Assembly: GCF_030913635.1 (NCBI RefSeq)
Contig: NZ_CP133188.1
Coordinates: 558,001-622,000, forward strand
DNA: 64,000 nucleotides
Source: Sedimentibacter sp. MB35-C1
GTDB taxonomy: Bacteria; Bacillota; Clostridia; Tissierellales; Sedimentibacteraceae
Direction of reading: 5' to 3'
The position numbers and the translations under genes are program-made. This document shows, piece after piece, positions 34,906 through 42,527 of the stretch; position 1 is the first letter of the stretch, and every line of letters starts with the position of its first letter. The notes beneath the pieces were generated by a model. That model was not told the origin of the DNA and did no database searches. It was given only the letters and a program-made list of their open reading frames with translations.

Positions 34906-35922
34906 TTACATTGACCTTTCAACTGCATTTTTATTTCTTTTTTCAGAAGGCACGTTTTTATTAGTCATTCTGTTTTTTTTAATGTTGCTGTCCAAATCGC
35001 TCACCGTCTTCTGCTGTTTCTCAAGAAATTCAAATGCAGCGACCAAATCTTCATTTAAATCTTTGCTCTTTGACAATATCCTTTTTATAATATAGCCTCG
35101 ATTAGAATATTTTTTTCTTATTTTTTCGGTAGCATCTATCCCCGCTTTATCATTATCAAGACATGAAATAATTGTTTTTATATTAGGATTATCTTTTAAA
35201 AATTGCTCAAGTTTTACATCAGCAACACATCCAAGAGAAATTCTGTTATGATCTTTATAATTGCCACCTTGTATTTTTATCATTGTCGCATGACTCATGG
35301 CATCAATAATTGACTCATATACGTATACCTTTGAGCTTTCCGAAGAAGAACATAATTCAACGCCATAAGCCTTATCAGATCCTTCCTGCTCGCCTTTAAA
35401 CTTTTTATATGTATTTGTCCCAACTTTAAGGCAGTACTTTACTTCTCCATTGGAATCCTTCCCAAGAAAAACACAGTTGTTGTATTGTTTTTCCTGATAC
35501 AATTTACTATCATTTATCATATCCTGAATTATAGAAGGGTCTATTCTACGTGTTTTAGAAAGATAGGCAAATAGCCTTCTGTAGTTATCCGCTTTTTCCG
35601 GAAGCTGAGATATGTCCTTTTTAGGTTTTTGTTGGCTTTTTTCCGGAAAGTATTCTTTTACTTTTTCTTTTCCCTTCTCTCCAATTAATATCTCCATTGC
35701 ATCTTTAAAGCTCTTTCCTTCATACTTTGTAACAAAATCTAAGGTATCTCCTCCTATATCTCTTGAAAACCACTTCCATTTATTATTACTAATCACTAAA
35801 CTGTCATGCTCTTTCAGTCGGTATTCATTAGCTGCCGACTGGATAAGAGAATATCCTCTCTGTCTTACATAATCTAATAAATCCATGTTCTTTGCCTTAT
35901 TTATTTGATATTGTTTATACAT
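34906..35922 (-). CDS. DUF3991/TOPRIM domain protein (primase-like)
   Basis: A 338-residue protein. An N-terminal zinc-finger-less primase-like module (DLLDYVRQRGY, then KWKWFSRDIGGDTLDFVTKYEGKSF) is followed by a DUF3991 region and a TOPRIM domain with the acidic residues in VYVYESIIDAMS and IISCLDNDKAG. Proteins of this kind are standard in Firmicute conjugative elements and may act on DNA during transfer or establishment. ATG at 35922 is selected because GAGAGGAG lies 8 nt upstream. It precedes the Tad genes and could be cotranscribed with them. Confidence 0.8.
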   Translation of the reverse strand: MYKQYQINKAKNMDLLDYVRQRGYSLIQSAANEYRLKEHDSLVISNNKWKWFSRDIGGDTLDFVTKYEGKSFKDAMEILIGEKGKEKVKEYFPEKSQQKPKKDISQLPEKADNYRRLFAYLSKTRRIDPSIIQDMINDSKLYQEKQYNNCVFLGKDSNGEVKYCLKVGTNTYKKFKGEQEGSDKAYGVELCSSSESSKVYVYESIIDAMSHATMIKIQGGNYKDHNRISLGCVADVKLEQFLKDNPNIKTIISCLDNDKAGIDATEKIRKKYSNRGYIIKRILSKSKDLNEDLVAAFEFLEKQQKTVSDLDSNIKKNRMTNKNVPSEKRNKNAVERSM

Positions 35923-35950
35923 AAGATTTTCTCCTCTCTTTTTACGCAAT

Positions 35951-35978
35951 AAAAAAACAGCAGTATTTTTACTGCTGC
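35951..35978 (-). terminator. Rho-independent terminator after the first Fic gene
   Basis: CAGCAGTA/TACTGCTG stem with a four-base loop followed on the minus strand by TTTTTTT. It separates the Fic toxin operon from the TOPRIM/Tad transcript. Confidence 0.8.
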
Positions 35979-35985
35979 AAAAAAC

Positions 35986-36000
35986 TGTTCCACTGGAACA
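35986..36000. promoter_or_regulatory. Palindrome TGTTCCACTGGAACA (parS-like, copy 1)
   Basis: A perfect 15 bp odd palindrome just after the first Fic gene. The same palindrome (one central base different) recurs at 36970 and 39748. It resembles chromosomal parS (TGTTTCACGTGAAACA) in its outer arms, so it is a candidate ParB-binding site for the element's own ParB. Confidence 0.55.
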
Positions 36001-36004
36001 AAAG

Positions 36005-36763
36005 TTATCTCTCTAAATCCTTATCAAGTTTTCTACTGTTTATTTTATTGTTCTTTATTGAATTACTCCTATAACATTCTATTTCCTTTTTCATGATTCC
36101 TATGGTTTTTTTATTAGCCCTTATAACCGATTCCATGCCGATAGATAATATGAATTCCTTTCGCTCTTCATAAGAAATAGGGCTTGTTATCTTTTCAAAC
36201 ATATTTATATATTCTTCATGCCCGTTAATAAATGCAGCATTACTTGTTTGTATAATTTCATCACGTGTGACTTTATCAAAGCTAAGCTCATATCCTGCGA
36301 CTTTTGCCAAGTATGACATAAATACTCTTTGTGAACGGCCATTACCTTCTCTAAAAGGATGCAGGGCATTTATTTCGCTCATAAAAAAAGAAAGCCTATC
36401 ACATACAAAATTTTTATCAATATTTGTAAGATAGTTTTCTTTTCGTAATTTTTCAAACAAATAGCTACCGTAACTATCTATATTTTCATACAAGCAAAAC
36501 ATATTGCCCTTAGATATATTAACACTTCTGATTTGTCCTGCCCAACTATAAATATCCTTAAAAATATGATAATGTATTTTCCTAAGATGTTCAAAATCAA
36601 GGACTCCTTTTACAGGCGTTGATCTTACTTTGGCAAGATTAACAGATGTAATGTCACGCTCAGCATTATATAAAATAGTTGCATCGGTAATATTTAGCTT
36701 ATTCTTCAGTACATTTGTACCCTTATAACAATATTTATCATCAATATCATATTCTTCATTCAT
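36005..36763 (-). CDS. fic: Fic-domain toxin (AMP-transferase type)
   Basis: A 252-residue Fic protein. The active-site loop HPFREGNGRSQR near residue 135 is complete, including the catalytic histidine and both arginines; DIYSWAGQIRSVNISKG upstream is the Fic-core motif. Such enzymes transfer AMP from ATP to target proteins. The start overlaps the small upstream gene by 4 nt, the layout of VbhT/VbhA-type toxin-antitoxin pairs in which the small protein blocks the ATP site. Confidence 0.87.
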   Translation of the reverse strand: MNEEYDIDDKYCYKGTNVLKNKLNITDATILYNAERDITSVNLAKVRSTPVKGVLDFEHLRKIHYHIFKDIYSWAGQIRSVNISKGNMFCLYENIDSYGSYLFEKLRKENYLTNIDKNFVCDRLSFFMSEINALHPFREGNGRSQRVFMSYLAKVAGYELSFDKVTRDEIIQTSNAAFINGHEEYINMFEKITSPISYEERKEFILSIGMESVIRANKKTIGIMKKEIECYRSNSIKNNKINSRKLDKDLER

Positions 36764-36942
36764 ATTGCATTACCTTTGTCCTTATATTTATCGATAAGCA
36801 TCTTTACTGTTTCATCAAATTCGGCTCTGCCTGACAAACATTCCCTTATTTTTTCTTTATTATCTTCCGTAAGAGGCATACCTTCAAATGAAAAATCCGC
36901 ACTCACATCATTCAATATTTTATCTATTCTTTTTTCATCCAT
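36760..36942 (-). CDS. VbhA-like Fic antitoxin
   Basis: A 60-residue helical protein directly upstream of the Fic toxin. It shares the VbhA outline: a helix ending FSFEGMPLTEDNK, where inhibitory proteins have (S/T)xxxE(G/N), then a C-terminal helix FDETVKMLIDKYKDKG. The E-G of the inhibitory motif is present, but the serine that should lie four residues before the glutamate is Asp here. ATG at 36942 has GGAG upstream; a longer TTG start is possible. Confidence 0.72.
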   Translation of the reverse strand: MDEKRIDKILNDVSADFSFEGMPLTEDNKEKIRECLSGRAEFDETVKMLIDKYKDKGNAI

Positions 36943-36969
36943 GTCTCCACTCCTCAATACATTATCTTT

Positions 36970-36984
36970 TGTTCCATTGGAACA
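36970..36984. promoter_or_regulatory. Palindrome TGTTCCATTGGAACA (parS-like, copy 2)
   Basis: A 15 bp palindrome in the short gap between the second Fic gene and the first antitoxin. It is identical to the copy at 39748 and differs from that at 35986 only at the central base. Besides a ParB site, an operator for the antitoxin is possible here. Confidence 0.55.
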
Positions 36985-36988
36985 TATG

Positions 36989-37762
36989 TTATCTTCCTTT
37001 GTCTGAAATTCCTTTGTTATTTTTAACCTTGTCCTTTTTAACTATTAGACTTCTGCGTTTATCTGCCCTGCTGTCATTTATATCATTTTTAAGGTCCTCT
37101 AATGTTTTTCTGTGTTGATCTTTCTGCTCATATGATTCAAACGAATCTTTAATGATACGATTTAAGTAGGTAAAGTTTCTGCTTATTTCAATTTCTTTGT
37201 CTTCATATGATGCAGCTACAAGTGCCTTTCTCAAATATTCACTATTATCCGTTAGGATTTCATATTTTAAAGGAATATTTAGCTTATTGGCCGCTTTTAT
37301 AAAAAACATAATTGTTGTTCTTGTATTTCCTTCTCTAAATGCATGTGCTTTCCATACATTTGATAACAGAAACGTAAAATTAGTTACTCTTTCATCAAGA
37401 CTTAACTTCTCCCATTTTGTTTTATTAAGTTCTTTCAGGCTTTTTGTAATTTCCTCTTCAATATTATCAACTGGAGAATATTGAAAATCTATTCCATTTA
37501 AAGCTATTTCCGATTTTTCGATATCAACTGTTCTCTTTTGACCTGCCCATTCATAGATATCCTGAAAAATATATTTATGAAAAGATTTTAAATGTTCATA
37601 ATCATAATCACCTTTAATCAATTTACCGTCTTCATCATCAATTATTTGTTTCATTCTTATTGTAGTAAACTCTTTTTCTACCTTCATCAACATTTCATTA
37701 TCTTTAATGTTAAGTCTGTTAATTAAGGTATCCGTACTTTCATACACGTAAGGGTCAGTCAT
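36989..37762 (-). CDS. fic: Second Fic-domain protein (GNTR variant)
   Basis: A 257-residue Fic protein with core motif DIYEWAGQKRTVDIEKS and active-site loop HAFREGNTRTTI near residue 137. Compared with HxFxEGNGRxxR, the second glycine is Thr and the last arginine is Ile; the catalytic histidine, Glu, Asn and first Arg remain. Loops of the GNTR type occur in a known subgroup of Fic proteins. The C-terminal 60 residues are highly charged. A small antitoxin-like gene precedes it by 15 nt, so this is a second Fic module in tandem. Confidence 0.82.
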   Translation of the reverse strand: MTDPYVYESTDTLINRLNIKDNEMLMKVEKEFTTIRMKQIIDDEDGKLIKGDYDYEHLKSFHKYIFQDIYEWAGQKRTVDIEKSEIALNGIDFQYSPVDNIEEEITKSLKELNKTKWEKLSLDERVTNFTFLLSNVWKAHAFREGNTRTTIMFFIKAANKLNIPLKYEILTDNSEYLRKALVAASYEDKEIEISRNFTYLNRIIKDSFESYEQKDQHRKTLEDLKNDINDSRADKRRSLIVKKDKVKNNKGISDKGR

Positions 37763-37776
37763 AAAAACACGCTCAC

Positions 37777-37953
37777 TTACCGTTTATATTTATTTATAAG
37801 CTTTTTAATAATATCTTCTGTAGATATTTCCCCCCTGATTTCTTTTTTAATTAAAGATTTAAATTGTGCATCAGGTCTATATCCATCAATTTTTTGCATA
37901 TCTAATGCCGCTTTCCATGATCTTGAACTTGTATTATTTATTTTTGTTCCCAT
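37777..37953 (-). CDS. Small antitoxin of the second Fic module (VbhA-like)
   Basis: A 58-residue protein from ATG at 37953, preceded by GGAGGGAA. Its sequence runs SWKAALDMQKIDGYRPD then LIKKEIRGEISTEDIIKKL and ends NKYKR. The C-terminal helix (STEDIIKKLINKY) matches the VbhA-type antitoxins and the first module's antitoxin (DETVKMLIDKYK). It shares the I-D-G turn but no clear serine/threonine of the inhibitory motif. Confidence 0.68.
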   Translation of the reverse strand: MGTKINNTSSRSWKAALDMQKIDGYRPDAQFKSLIKKEIRGEISTEDIIKKLINKYKR

Positions 37954-38022
37954 TAAGTTCCCTCCAAATTACTTTATTATATTTTACCATATTTCATTGG
38001 AAATATCTATAAAAATCAGACT

Positions 38023-39039
38023 TTACCGTTCATTTGTGAGATCTTTTTTTACGACATTTTGAGCATATTTTGGACTAGCATTATGTCTGTAATCATTAAT
38101 TTGTTTTTTCAAATCATTCAAGGACTTTCCACCCTTTTCTTCTGTTTTATTATCCTTTAACAAGCCTAACTCCCTATACGCATCATCAACCCTATTGATA
38201 ATAAAATTTGATGTTTTTTGAATAACAGACAGTGATTCCTTCAGCTCCTCAGTTTTTTTATCCCTGCTCCACCCGGCAATGTATCCAAAGCTATATTCGC
38301 CTGTTTCTATGCCATAGTGGCTGCATACCACGTAAGCAACACTCTCCGCCTGAACCTCGGCTGCCTTTCTGGAAATTTCATTATTACATTTATTATCCTT
38401 GCCATGTAGTAATGAATGAGCAATCTCATGAATAGCAGTCTTAACAACATGCTTTTCATCCATTCCTTCTTTTATAGCTATCAGTTCCTTTTCAAAATTA
38501 CAATATCCTTTAACGTTTCCCTTGATATTCTCGAAAACAATCTTATAATCTGTTGCTTCCTTTAACGATTCCAAAAATTTTTTATAATCTTTCACCTCAC
38601 CTTTTAATTCTTCTATTAAATTTAACTGAAGTGGCTCGCCTTTGGTCTGAGAAATATCAAATACATATACCGCCCTAAACCTGTTAGCATCAACAGGGAT
38701 CTTAACTTTTTCCACCTTTCCGGTGTTAGGATCAATTACCGGTTTTTTTGTATCAGGATTTATTTTGTCTTTTTCGATGTATCGATTAAATCCGCAGGGT
38801 GCAAGAATGGCAATTCCTTTTTCACCTTTTACAACGTATCGTTTAAGCTTCTTCCAAGTTGTGAACCCGGCAACATATGTTGCTTCAGGATTTTGCATTG
38901 AAATCAGCAATGAATTGTTAAAACTGTAATTATGAAAACTTGACATTGTTTTTAAGTATTTTTTATACTTTTCGGAATCAAATACTGATTTAACTCCGTC
39001 TTCCAATTGCTCTAATATTTCTTTTACCTTATCATTCAT
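38023..39039 (-). CDS. ardC: ArdC-like antirestriction protein (ssDNA-binding plus zincin)
   Basis: A 338-residue protein with an N-terminal ArdC-type ssDNA-binding domain (FHNYSFNNSLLISMQNP, ATYVAGFTTWKKLKRYVVKGEKGI) and a metallopeptidase-like domain with HEIAHSLLHG near residue 205 and the later glutamate in AEVQAESVAYVVCSHYG. ArdC-type proteins protect incoming DNA strands from restriction after conjugation. The start at 39039 follows TTGGAGG; a longer frame overlapping the upstream gene lacks such a site. It lies near the leading-region type genes parA/parB. Confidence 0.85.
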   Translation of the reverse strand: MNDKVKEILEQLEDGVKSVFDSEKYKKYLKTMSSFHNYSFNNSLLISMQNPEATYVAGFTTWKKLKRYVVKGEKGIAILAPCGFNRYIEKDKINPDTKKPVIDPNTGKVEKVKIPVDANRFRAVYVFDISQTKGEPLQLNLIEELKGEVKDYKKFLESLKEATDYKIVFENIKGNVKGYCNFEKELIAIKEGMDEKHVVKTAIHEIAHSLLHGKDNKCNNEISRKAAEVQAESVAYVVCSHYGIETGEYSFGYIAGWSRDKKTEELKESLSVIQKTSNFIINRVDDAYRELGLLKDNKTEEKGGKSLNDLKKQINDYRHNASPKYAQNVVKKDLTNER

Positions 39040-39070
39040 TATAAATACCTCCAAATAAAAAACAGAAGAA

Positions 39071-39307
39071 TTAATCTTCTGCATCTATGCCTAACGTGTA
39101 ATCTATCTTGTAAAAATCTTCATCTGTCATTTGTCTGAGTTTAAAGACTGTTTCTTTCATCCATTCTTTTATTATTTTTTCATCAGAATATTCAATACTG
39201 TTTTCTAATATTTCTATAAGCTCTGTCCTGCTAATATTATTATTAATATTCTTGTGGTTTTTAATTAAAGTCAATTCTTCAACCGTAAAATGTATTTTTG
39301 TTTTCAT
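39071..39307 (-). CDS. Small uncharacterised acidic protein
   Basis: A 78-residue soluble, predicted helical protein that overlaps the parB stop by 4 nt and is preceded by GAGGGAAA. It ends KIDYTLGIDAED. The position just after ParB suggests translational coupling to the partition operon. Small proteins of this outline are common in Firmicute transposons; no function is known to me. Confidence 0.55.
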   Translation of the reverse strand: MKTKIHFTVEELTLIKNHKNINNNISRTELIEILENSIEYSDEKIIKEWMKETVFKLRQMTDEDFYKIDYTLGIDAED

Positions 39308-40230
39308 TTTCCCTCCTGCATATTGCTTTCAAGCAAATTCAAAATAATATTAATCATTTCTTTCTCTGTTACACTATCGTCAAAAAAATCTTTTACTTTA
39401 GATACGGGTATTTCAAGCTTCTTTTTCATTTTTTTCTTTTCAGACAGCACATCAAGAATTGTGTCTAAATTCAAAGTCCCCGAATCTTTTTCCAGTTCCT
39501 TCAACCTTTCCGCCTGCTTAAGACTGATTTTAATTTTCTGCTTTTCTTTTTCTATAAGCGATTCAATCATCTTCTGGGTTTCAGCAGATAAATATGAAAT
39601 TTCTACTGCTGGCCGGAAGGAGATACTATTATTATCAACCATATCAAGTAATTTATCAGTCAAATAGTTAAGCCTTATGTATCTTCTTATCTGAGCAGGT
39701 GAAGTATCGTTATTATCAGCCACTTTATCACGAGATGTTTTTGTATATGTTCCATTGGAACAGATGTCCAGATCCGTTCTTTTTCCCTGCCTTTTTAGTG
39801 CATCCATCTGCATTTTATACGCCTTTGCCTTTTCAGAAGGAAGAAAATTATTGCGCTGTCTAAAATTTGATTCTGCAACTATAATTTGTGCCGTATCATC
39901 ATCTACGTTTTTAATTATTGTAGGAACTGTTTCAAGGCCAATTATTTTAGCTGCATTTACACGGTTATGACCGCTCATAAGCTCAAGTTCTTCCTTATTT
40001 TCAACTTCTCTTGCTATTACCGGAGATAAAATACCATACTCTTTAATACTTTCTACCAAATCATCAAGCTGCTTTCCTTCGTACAACTTAAAAGGATGTT
40101 TCTTAAAAGGTATCAAAAGATATGTTTTTATCTGCCTGACTCCATCTTCTTCAACAGAATCCGGTTTTCCAATAATATCATTAATTACGCTATAACCCTT
40201 CATCTTTGTATTCAGATTAAGCTTACCCAT
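39304..40230 (-). CDS. parB: ParB/Spo0J-family partition protein
   Basis: A 308-residue ParB. The N-terminal CTP-binding/ParB domain is visible as YLLIPFKKHPFKLYEGKQLDDLVESIKEYGIL and SGHNRVNAAKIIGLETVP, and the NFRQRNNFLPSEKAKAY box leads into a helix-turn-helix (TSRDKVADNNDTSPAQIRRYIRL). The C-terminal part would dimerise. It overlaps parA by 8 nt. One candidate binding palindrome lies inside its own gene at 39748-39762. ParA and ParB stabilise the element if it replicates as a plasmid or after excision. Confidence 0.9.
   Translation of the reverse strand: MGKLNLNTKMKGYSVINDIIGKPDSVEEDGVRQIKTYLLIPFKKHPFKLYEGKQLDDLVESIKEYGILSPVIAREVENKEELELMSGHNRVNAAKIIGLETVPTIIKNVDDDTAQIIVAESNFRQRNNFLPSEKAKAYKMQMDALKRQGKRTDLDICSNGTYTKTSRDKVADNNDTSPAQIRRYIRLNYLTDKLLDMVDNNSISFRPAVEISYLSAETQKMIESLIEKEKQKIKISLKQAERLKELEKDSGTLNLDTILDVLSEKKKMKKKLEIPVSKVKDFFDDSVTEKEMINIILNLLESNMQEGK
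39748..39762. promoter_or_regulatory. Palindrome TGTTCCATTGGAACA (parS-like, copy 3, within parB)
   Basis: A 15 bp palindrome inside the parB coding region, encoding SNGTY. Centromere sites inside or beside parAB are common, and the identity with the intergenic copy at 36970 argues against chance. Confidence 0.55.
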
Positions 40231-41005
40231 TGTTTATCACTTCCCTCGCCAACTGTTCATACGATTTTGCAGCCTCATTACTTTGGCAATACGTAAAAAT
40301 GCTTACTCCCTGAGAAGGGGCTTCCGCAACCTTGGTAGAAATATTTATAGGATTTTTAAAAACCTTTATATATTCTCCATATGAATCGTTTATTGTTTCA
40401 TATACTTCCTTACTTAAATTTGTCCTCCTATCATACATGGTTATTAAGATTCCCTCAATTTTCAATTCAGGATTAATTTGAGCTCTCACTCCACGAATAG
40501 TCTCAAGAAGCTGCTCCATTCCCTTCAAAGACAAATACTGTGATTGTACAGGTATAATTACACTATCTGCCGCCACAAGAGCATTAATCGTCAAACTACC
40601 CAATGACGGAAGACAGTCAATTATAATATAATCATAATCTCTTCTAAACTCCCTAAAAATATTCTTTAGAATATTTTCTCTGTTTAAGGTATTCAACATC
40701 TTTACTTCGATACTTGACAATCCTATATCAGCCGGCAGCAGATTAATTCCTTCAGCACTTAAAATATATTCCGATTTATCAATTATATAATTATAATCAT
40801 TAATTCTATTTTCAATAATGTTAGTTAATGTATTCTCCAGTTCATCAGGGTCATACCCCAATGACATGGTTAAGTTAGCTTGTCCGTCCAAGTCTACAAG
40901 CAAAACTTTTTTATTAAGTCTTGCAAGGCTTATACCAAGACTTACAGCTGTAGTTGTTTTTCCTACACCGCCCTTTTGATTTGCTATTGCTATTACTTTA
41001 CTCAT
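40223..41005 (-). CDS. parA: ParA/Soj-family partition ATPase
   Basis: A 260-residue deviant Walker ATPase: KGGVGKTTTA at 11-20, LLVDLDGQANLT (A' box) near 36-47 and YDYIIIDCLPSLG (Walker B) near 118. Length and motifs match Soj-type ParA without an N-terminal HTH. With ParB and nearby palindromes it should segregate the element. It starts 2 nt after the upstream hypothetical gene. Confidence 0.92.
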   Translation of the reverse strand: MSKVIAIANQKGGVGKTTTAVSLGISLARLNKKVLLVDLDGQANLTMSLGYDPDELENTLTNIIENRINDYNYIIDKSEYILSAEGINLLPADIGLSSIEVKMLNTLNRENILKNIFREFRRDYDYIIIDCLPSLGSLTINALVAADSVIIPVQSQYLSLKGMEQLLETIRGVRAQINPELKIEGILITMYDRRTNLSKEVYETINDSYGEYIKVFKNPINISTKVAEAPSQGVSIFTYCQSNEAAKSYEQLAREVINNG

Positions 41006-41007
41006 TT

Positions 41008-41421
41008 CTACTCCTTAAAATTAATTTGTTTTGCATAAATCTGTTTCAAACCTCCATATGGCCCTGTAAGATAGTCCAGGTCGCCTTCCTTGTTTACTTT
41101 TGTATCTATTTGAAGGAATGCCATATACCACTGTTTTTCTTCATTGCTTTCTAAAAAAGATAATTGTCTGATAATTTCATCCTTCTTCCAACCATTCGGA
41201 ATAAAAAGCAGTATTTTATTTTTTCCGGAATTTATATATCCTGAATATTCTATATAACCATTGTTATTGCCTGTATCAATGCAGTTATACCTTTCGTCAC
41301 CCATATAAGTTATTTTGTCGCCTAGTTCTATTATGTGATTTCTGATATTAATGGGCATTTCTAAGATTGATTCATCTTCTAAACATATAAAATGCAAGTT
41401 ATGTTTATATGCACTTATCAC
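41008..41421 (-). CDS. Uncharacterised protein at the head of the parAB operon
   Basis: A 137-residue soluble protein starting with GTG at 41421, 9 nt after AAAGGAG. It is predicted alpha/beta, with MPINIRNHIIELGDKITYMG and KNKILLFIPNGWKKDEIIRQL. It is cotranscribed with parA and parB (2 nt gap). I do not recognise the family; a regulatory or establishment function is possible by position. Confidence 0.55.
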   Translation of the reverse strand: MISAYKHNLHFICLEDESILEMPINIRNHIIELGDKITYMGDERYNCIDTGNNNGYIEYSGYINSGKNKILLFIPNGWKKDEIIRQLSFLESNEEKQWYMAFLQIDTKVNKEGDLDYLTGPYGGLKQIYAKQINFKE

Positions 41422-41454
41422 ACTGATTAACTCCTTTCATCGGCAAATTAAAAA

Positions 41455-41475
41455 CAGCTACATCAGATGTAGCTG
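41455..41475 (-). terminator. Terminator at the right end of the conjugative element
   Basis: CAGCTACAT/ATGTAGCTG, a perfect nine-base-pair stem with a three-base loop, followed on the minus strand by TTTTTAA. It lies upstream of the parAB operon, so it either blocks transcription entering from the chromosome or belonged to a gene no longer present. Confidence 0.7.
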
Positions 41476-41536
41476 CACAATTTAATGATATGTTTAATTT
41501 GTTTTATCTCTTTTTTAATGTTGTCTTTATGAATGT

Positions 41537-41710
41537 GCACCAGAACAAAAAGCCCGAGCCACCTATGAAAATCTGATTACTTTAACCGATGACCCTCTTG
41601 TAAAAGATACGTTAAGGTGGTTGCGAGAGCGAGAAATAGTACATTTCCAAAGATTCGGCGAAGCCTTGAGACTAGTTGAAGAATATTCCTCAACTAAAAA
41701 ATATTTTTAA
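41537..41710 (+). pseudogene. cotJC: 3' fragment of cotJC (manganese catalase-like spore coat protein)
   Basis: The plus-strand frame from 41537 to the TAA at 41708 encodes about 57 residues beginning APEQKARATYENLITLTDD and including REREIVHFQRFGEALRLVEE, the conserved C-terminal end of CotJC. The first two thirds (about 130 residues) are missing and no start codon or ribosome site is present. The break coincides with the end of the conjugative element, so the gene was probably cut by insertion or an adjoining deletion. The coding sequence is otherwise undamaged, which suggests a recent event. Confidence 0.82.
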
Positions 41711-41777
41711 TAATTGATAACAATATGTAGCACCTATTCGTTCAAATTAAATAGGTGTTACTTTTTTAATACATGGA

Positions 41778-41810
41778 TAAAGCAGGTAATAATAAATATT
41801 ACCTGCTTTA
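41778..41810. terminator. Bidirectional terminator after cotJC
   Basis: A 14 bp perfect stem (TAAAGCAGGTAATA and its complement) with a five-base loop, flanked by AT-rich sequence, 68 nt after the cotJC stop. Confidence 0.75.
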
Positions 41811-41900
41811 TTCTAATACCATGTTTGATTAGAGAGAATTATTTATATCTAATTACCAAAATTTTAATAAATAATAGCAACCAGATTCGTTAATTAATAT

Positions 41901-41936
41901 TATAATTAAAATTGACATATGTCAATTTTAATTATA
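41901..41936. repeat. Perfect 36 bp palindrome centred on TTGACATATGTCAA
   Basis: Arms of 18 bp match without mismatch; the core is AAAATTGACATATGTCAATTTT. A further half site (ATATGTCAA) follows at 41950. It lies between the cotJC fragment and the 3' end of the ECF gene, with no gene starting nearby. It could be an operator, a cruciform-forming site or a structure left by an insertion. Confidence 0.6.
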
Positions 41937-41985
41937 CATTATTTATGATATATGTCAACAACTTTTTAAAAATACACAAAAAAAT

Positions 41986-42004
41986 CACCTATATAACATA
42001 GGTG
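41986..42004 (-). terminator. Terminator of the ECF transporter operon
   Basis: CACCTAT/ATAGGTG stem with a five-base loop and ATTTTTTT on the minus strand, starting at the stop codon of the ECF S-component gene. Confidence 0.75.
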
Positions 42005-42526
42005 TTAGGCACTTGCAGAATTTTTTTTCATATATGTTTTAATCGCATACATAAGCGGCGGCAAGAATATTAGCTGAATCAAAATGCCCGGTAACCCTGT
42101 TAATATCGCTCCTTTAACATACATAAACGGATCCATTTTCACTCCAAATAATTGAACCAGAGCAGCAACAGTTAACCCCGCTGCTATCCTTCCTGATATC
42201 ATCGAAATAACTAACGATGGAATTATCGACAATTTAAACTTTCTTGTAGCCAATGCTGCTGTAAGCCCGTATACACCAAGTTCAACCGCCATTATAACAG
42301 CCATAGGAAACATAACGGGCATTCCGGTCAGCAATCCGCTTAAAATGGGTGTTACAATTCCCAAAATTAGAGCAAAATGAGGTGAAAGCAAAAATCCTCC
42401 AATCAGTACCGGTATGTGCATCGGCAAAACAATTGGCCCTGTCATTCCAAACATATGAAACATCATTGGAAGTATTACACCGCTCGCAATCAGCAATCCG
42501 CTTAAAACTAATTCTTTTGTTTTCAT
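42005..42526 (-). CDS. ECF transporter S component (substrate unknown)
   Basis: A 173-residue integral membrane protein with about six helices; the opening KTKELVLSGLLIASGVILPM and the PVMFPMAVIMAVELGVYGL segment are typical of energy-coupling factor S components. It would bind a vitamin or related micronutrient and associate with a shared EcfA/EcfT module encoded elsewhere. It follows the DUF1893 gene after 1 nt in a two-gene operon with its own promoter and terminator. The substrate cannot be read from the sequence; no riboswitch is recognisable in the leader. Confidence 0.8.
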   Translation of the reverse strand: MKTKELVLSGLLIASGVILPMMFHMFGMTGPIVLPMHIPVLIGGFLLSPHFALILGIVTPILSGLLTGMPVMFPMAVIMAVELGVYGLTAALATRKFKLSIIPSLVISMISGRIAAGLTVAALVQLFGVKMDPFMYVKGAILTGLPGILIQLIFLPPLMYAIKTYMKKNSASA

Positions 42527-42527
42527 T

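Larger units (their letters stand above)
1..41536 (-). mobile_element. Conjugative element (ICE or integrated plasmid), left end outside window
   Basis: All genes from the left edge to position 41421 lie on the minus strand and form the modules of a self-transmissible element: ParA/ParB, ArdC-like antirestriction, Fic toxin pairs, relaxase with MobC, an oriT-like region, VirD4, VirB4, VirB6-like, PrgI and an NlpC/P60 hydrolase. A Tad pilus locus and surface-protein genes sit between the partition and mobilization modules. The right limit is placed at about 41.5 kb because a severed 3' fragment of a chromosomal cotJC gene begins at 41537. No integrase, excisionase or replication initiator is visible, so ICE and integrated plasmid cannot be told apart. 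Confidence 0.85.

Noticed and set aside
41455-41475. Inverted repeat at the right end of the element considered as an attachment site
   Set aside because: It has the form of a terminator (stem plus T-run on the minus strand) and no second copy was found at the visible flank.
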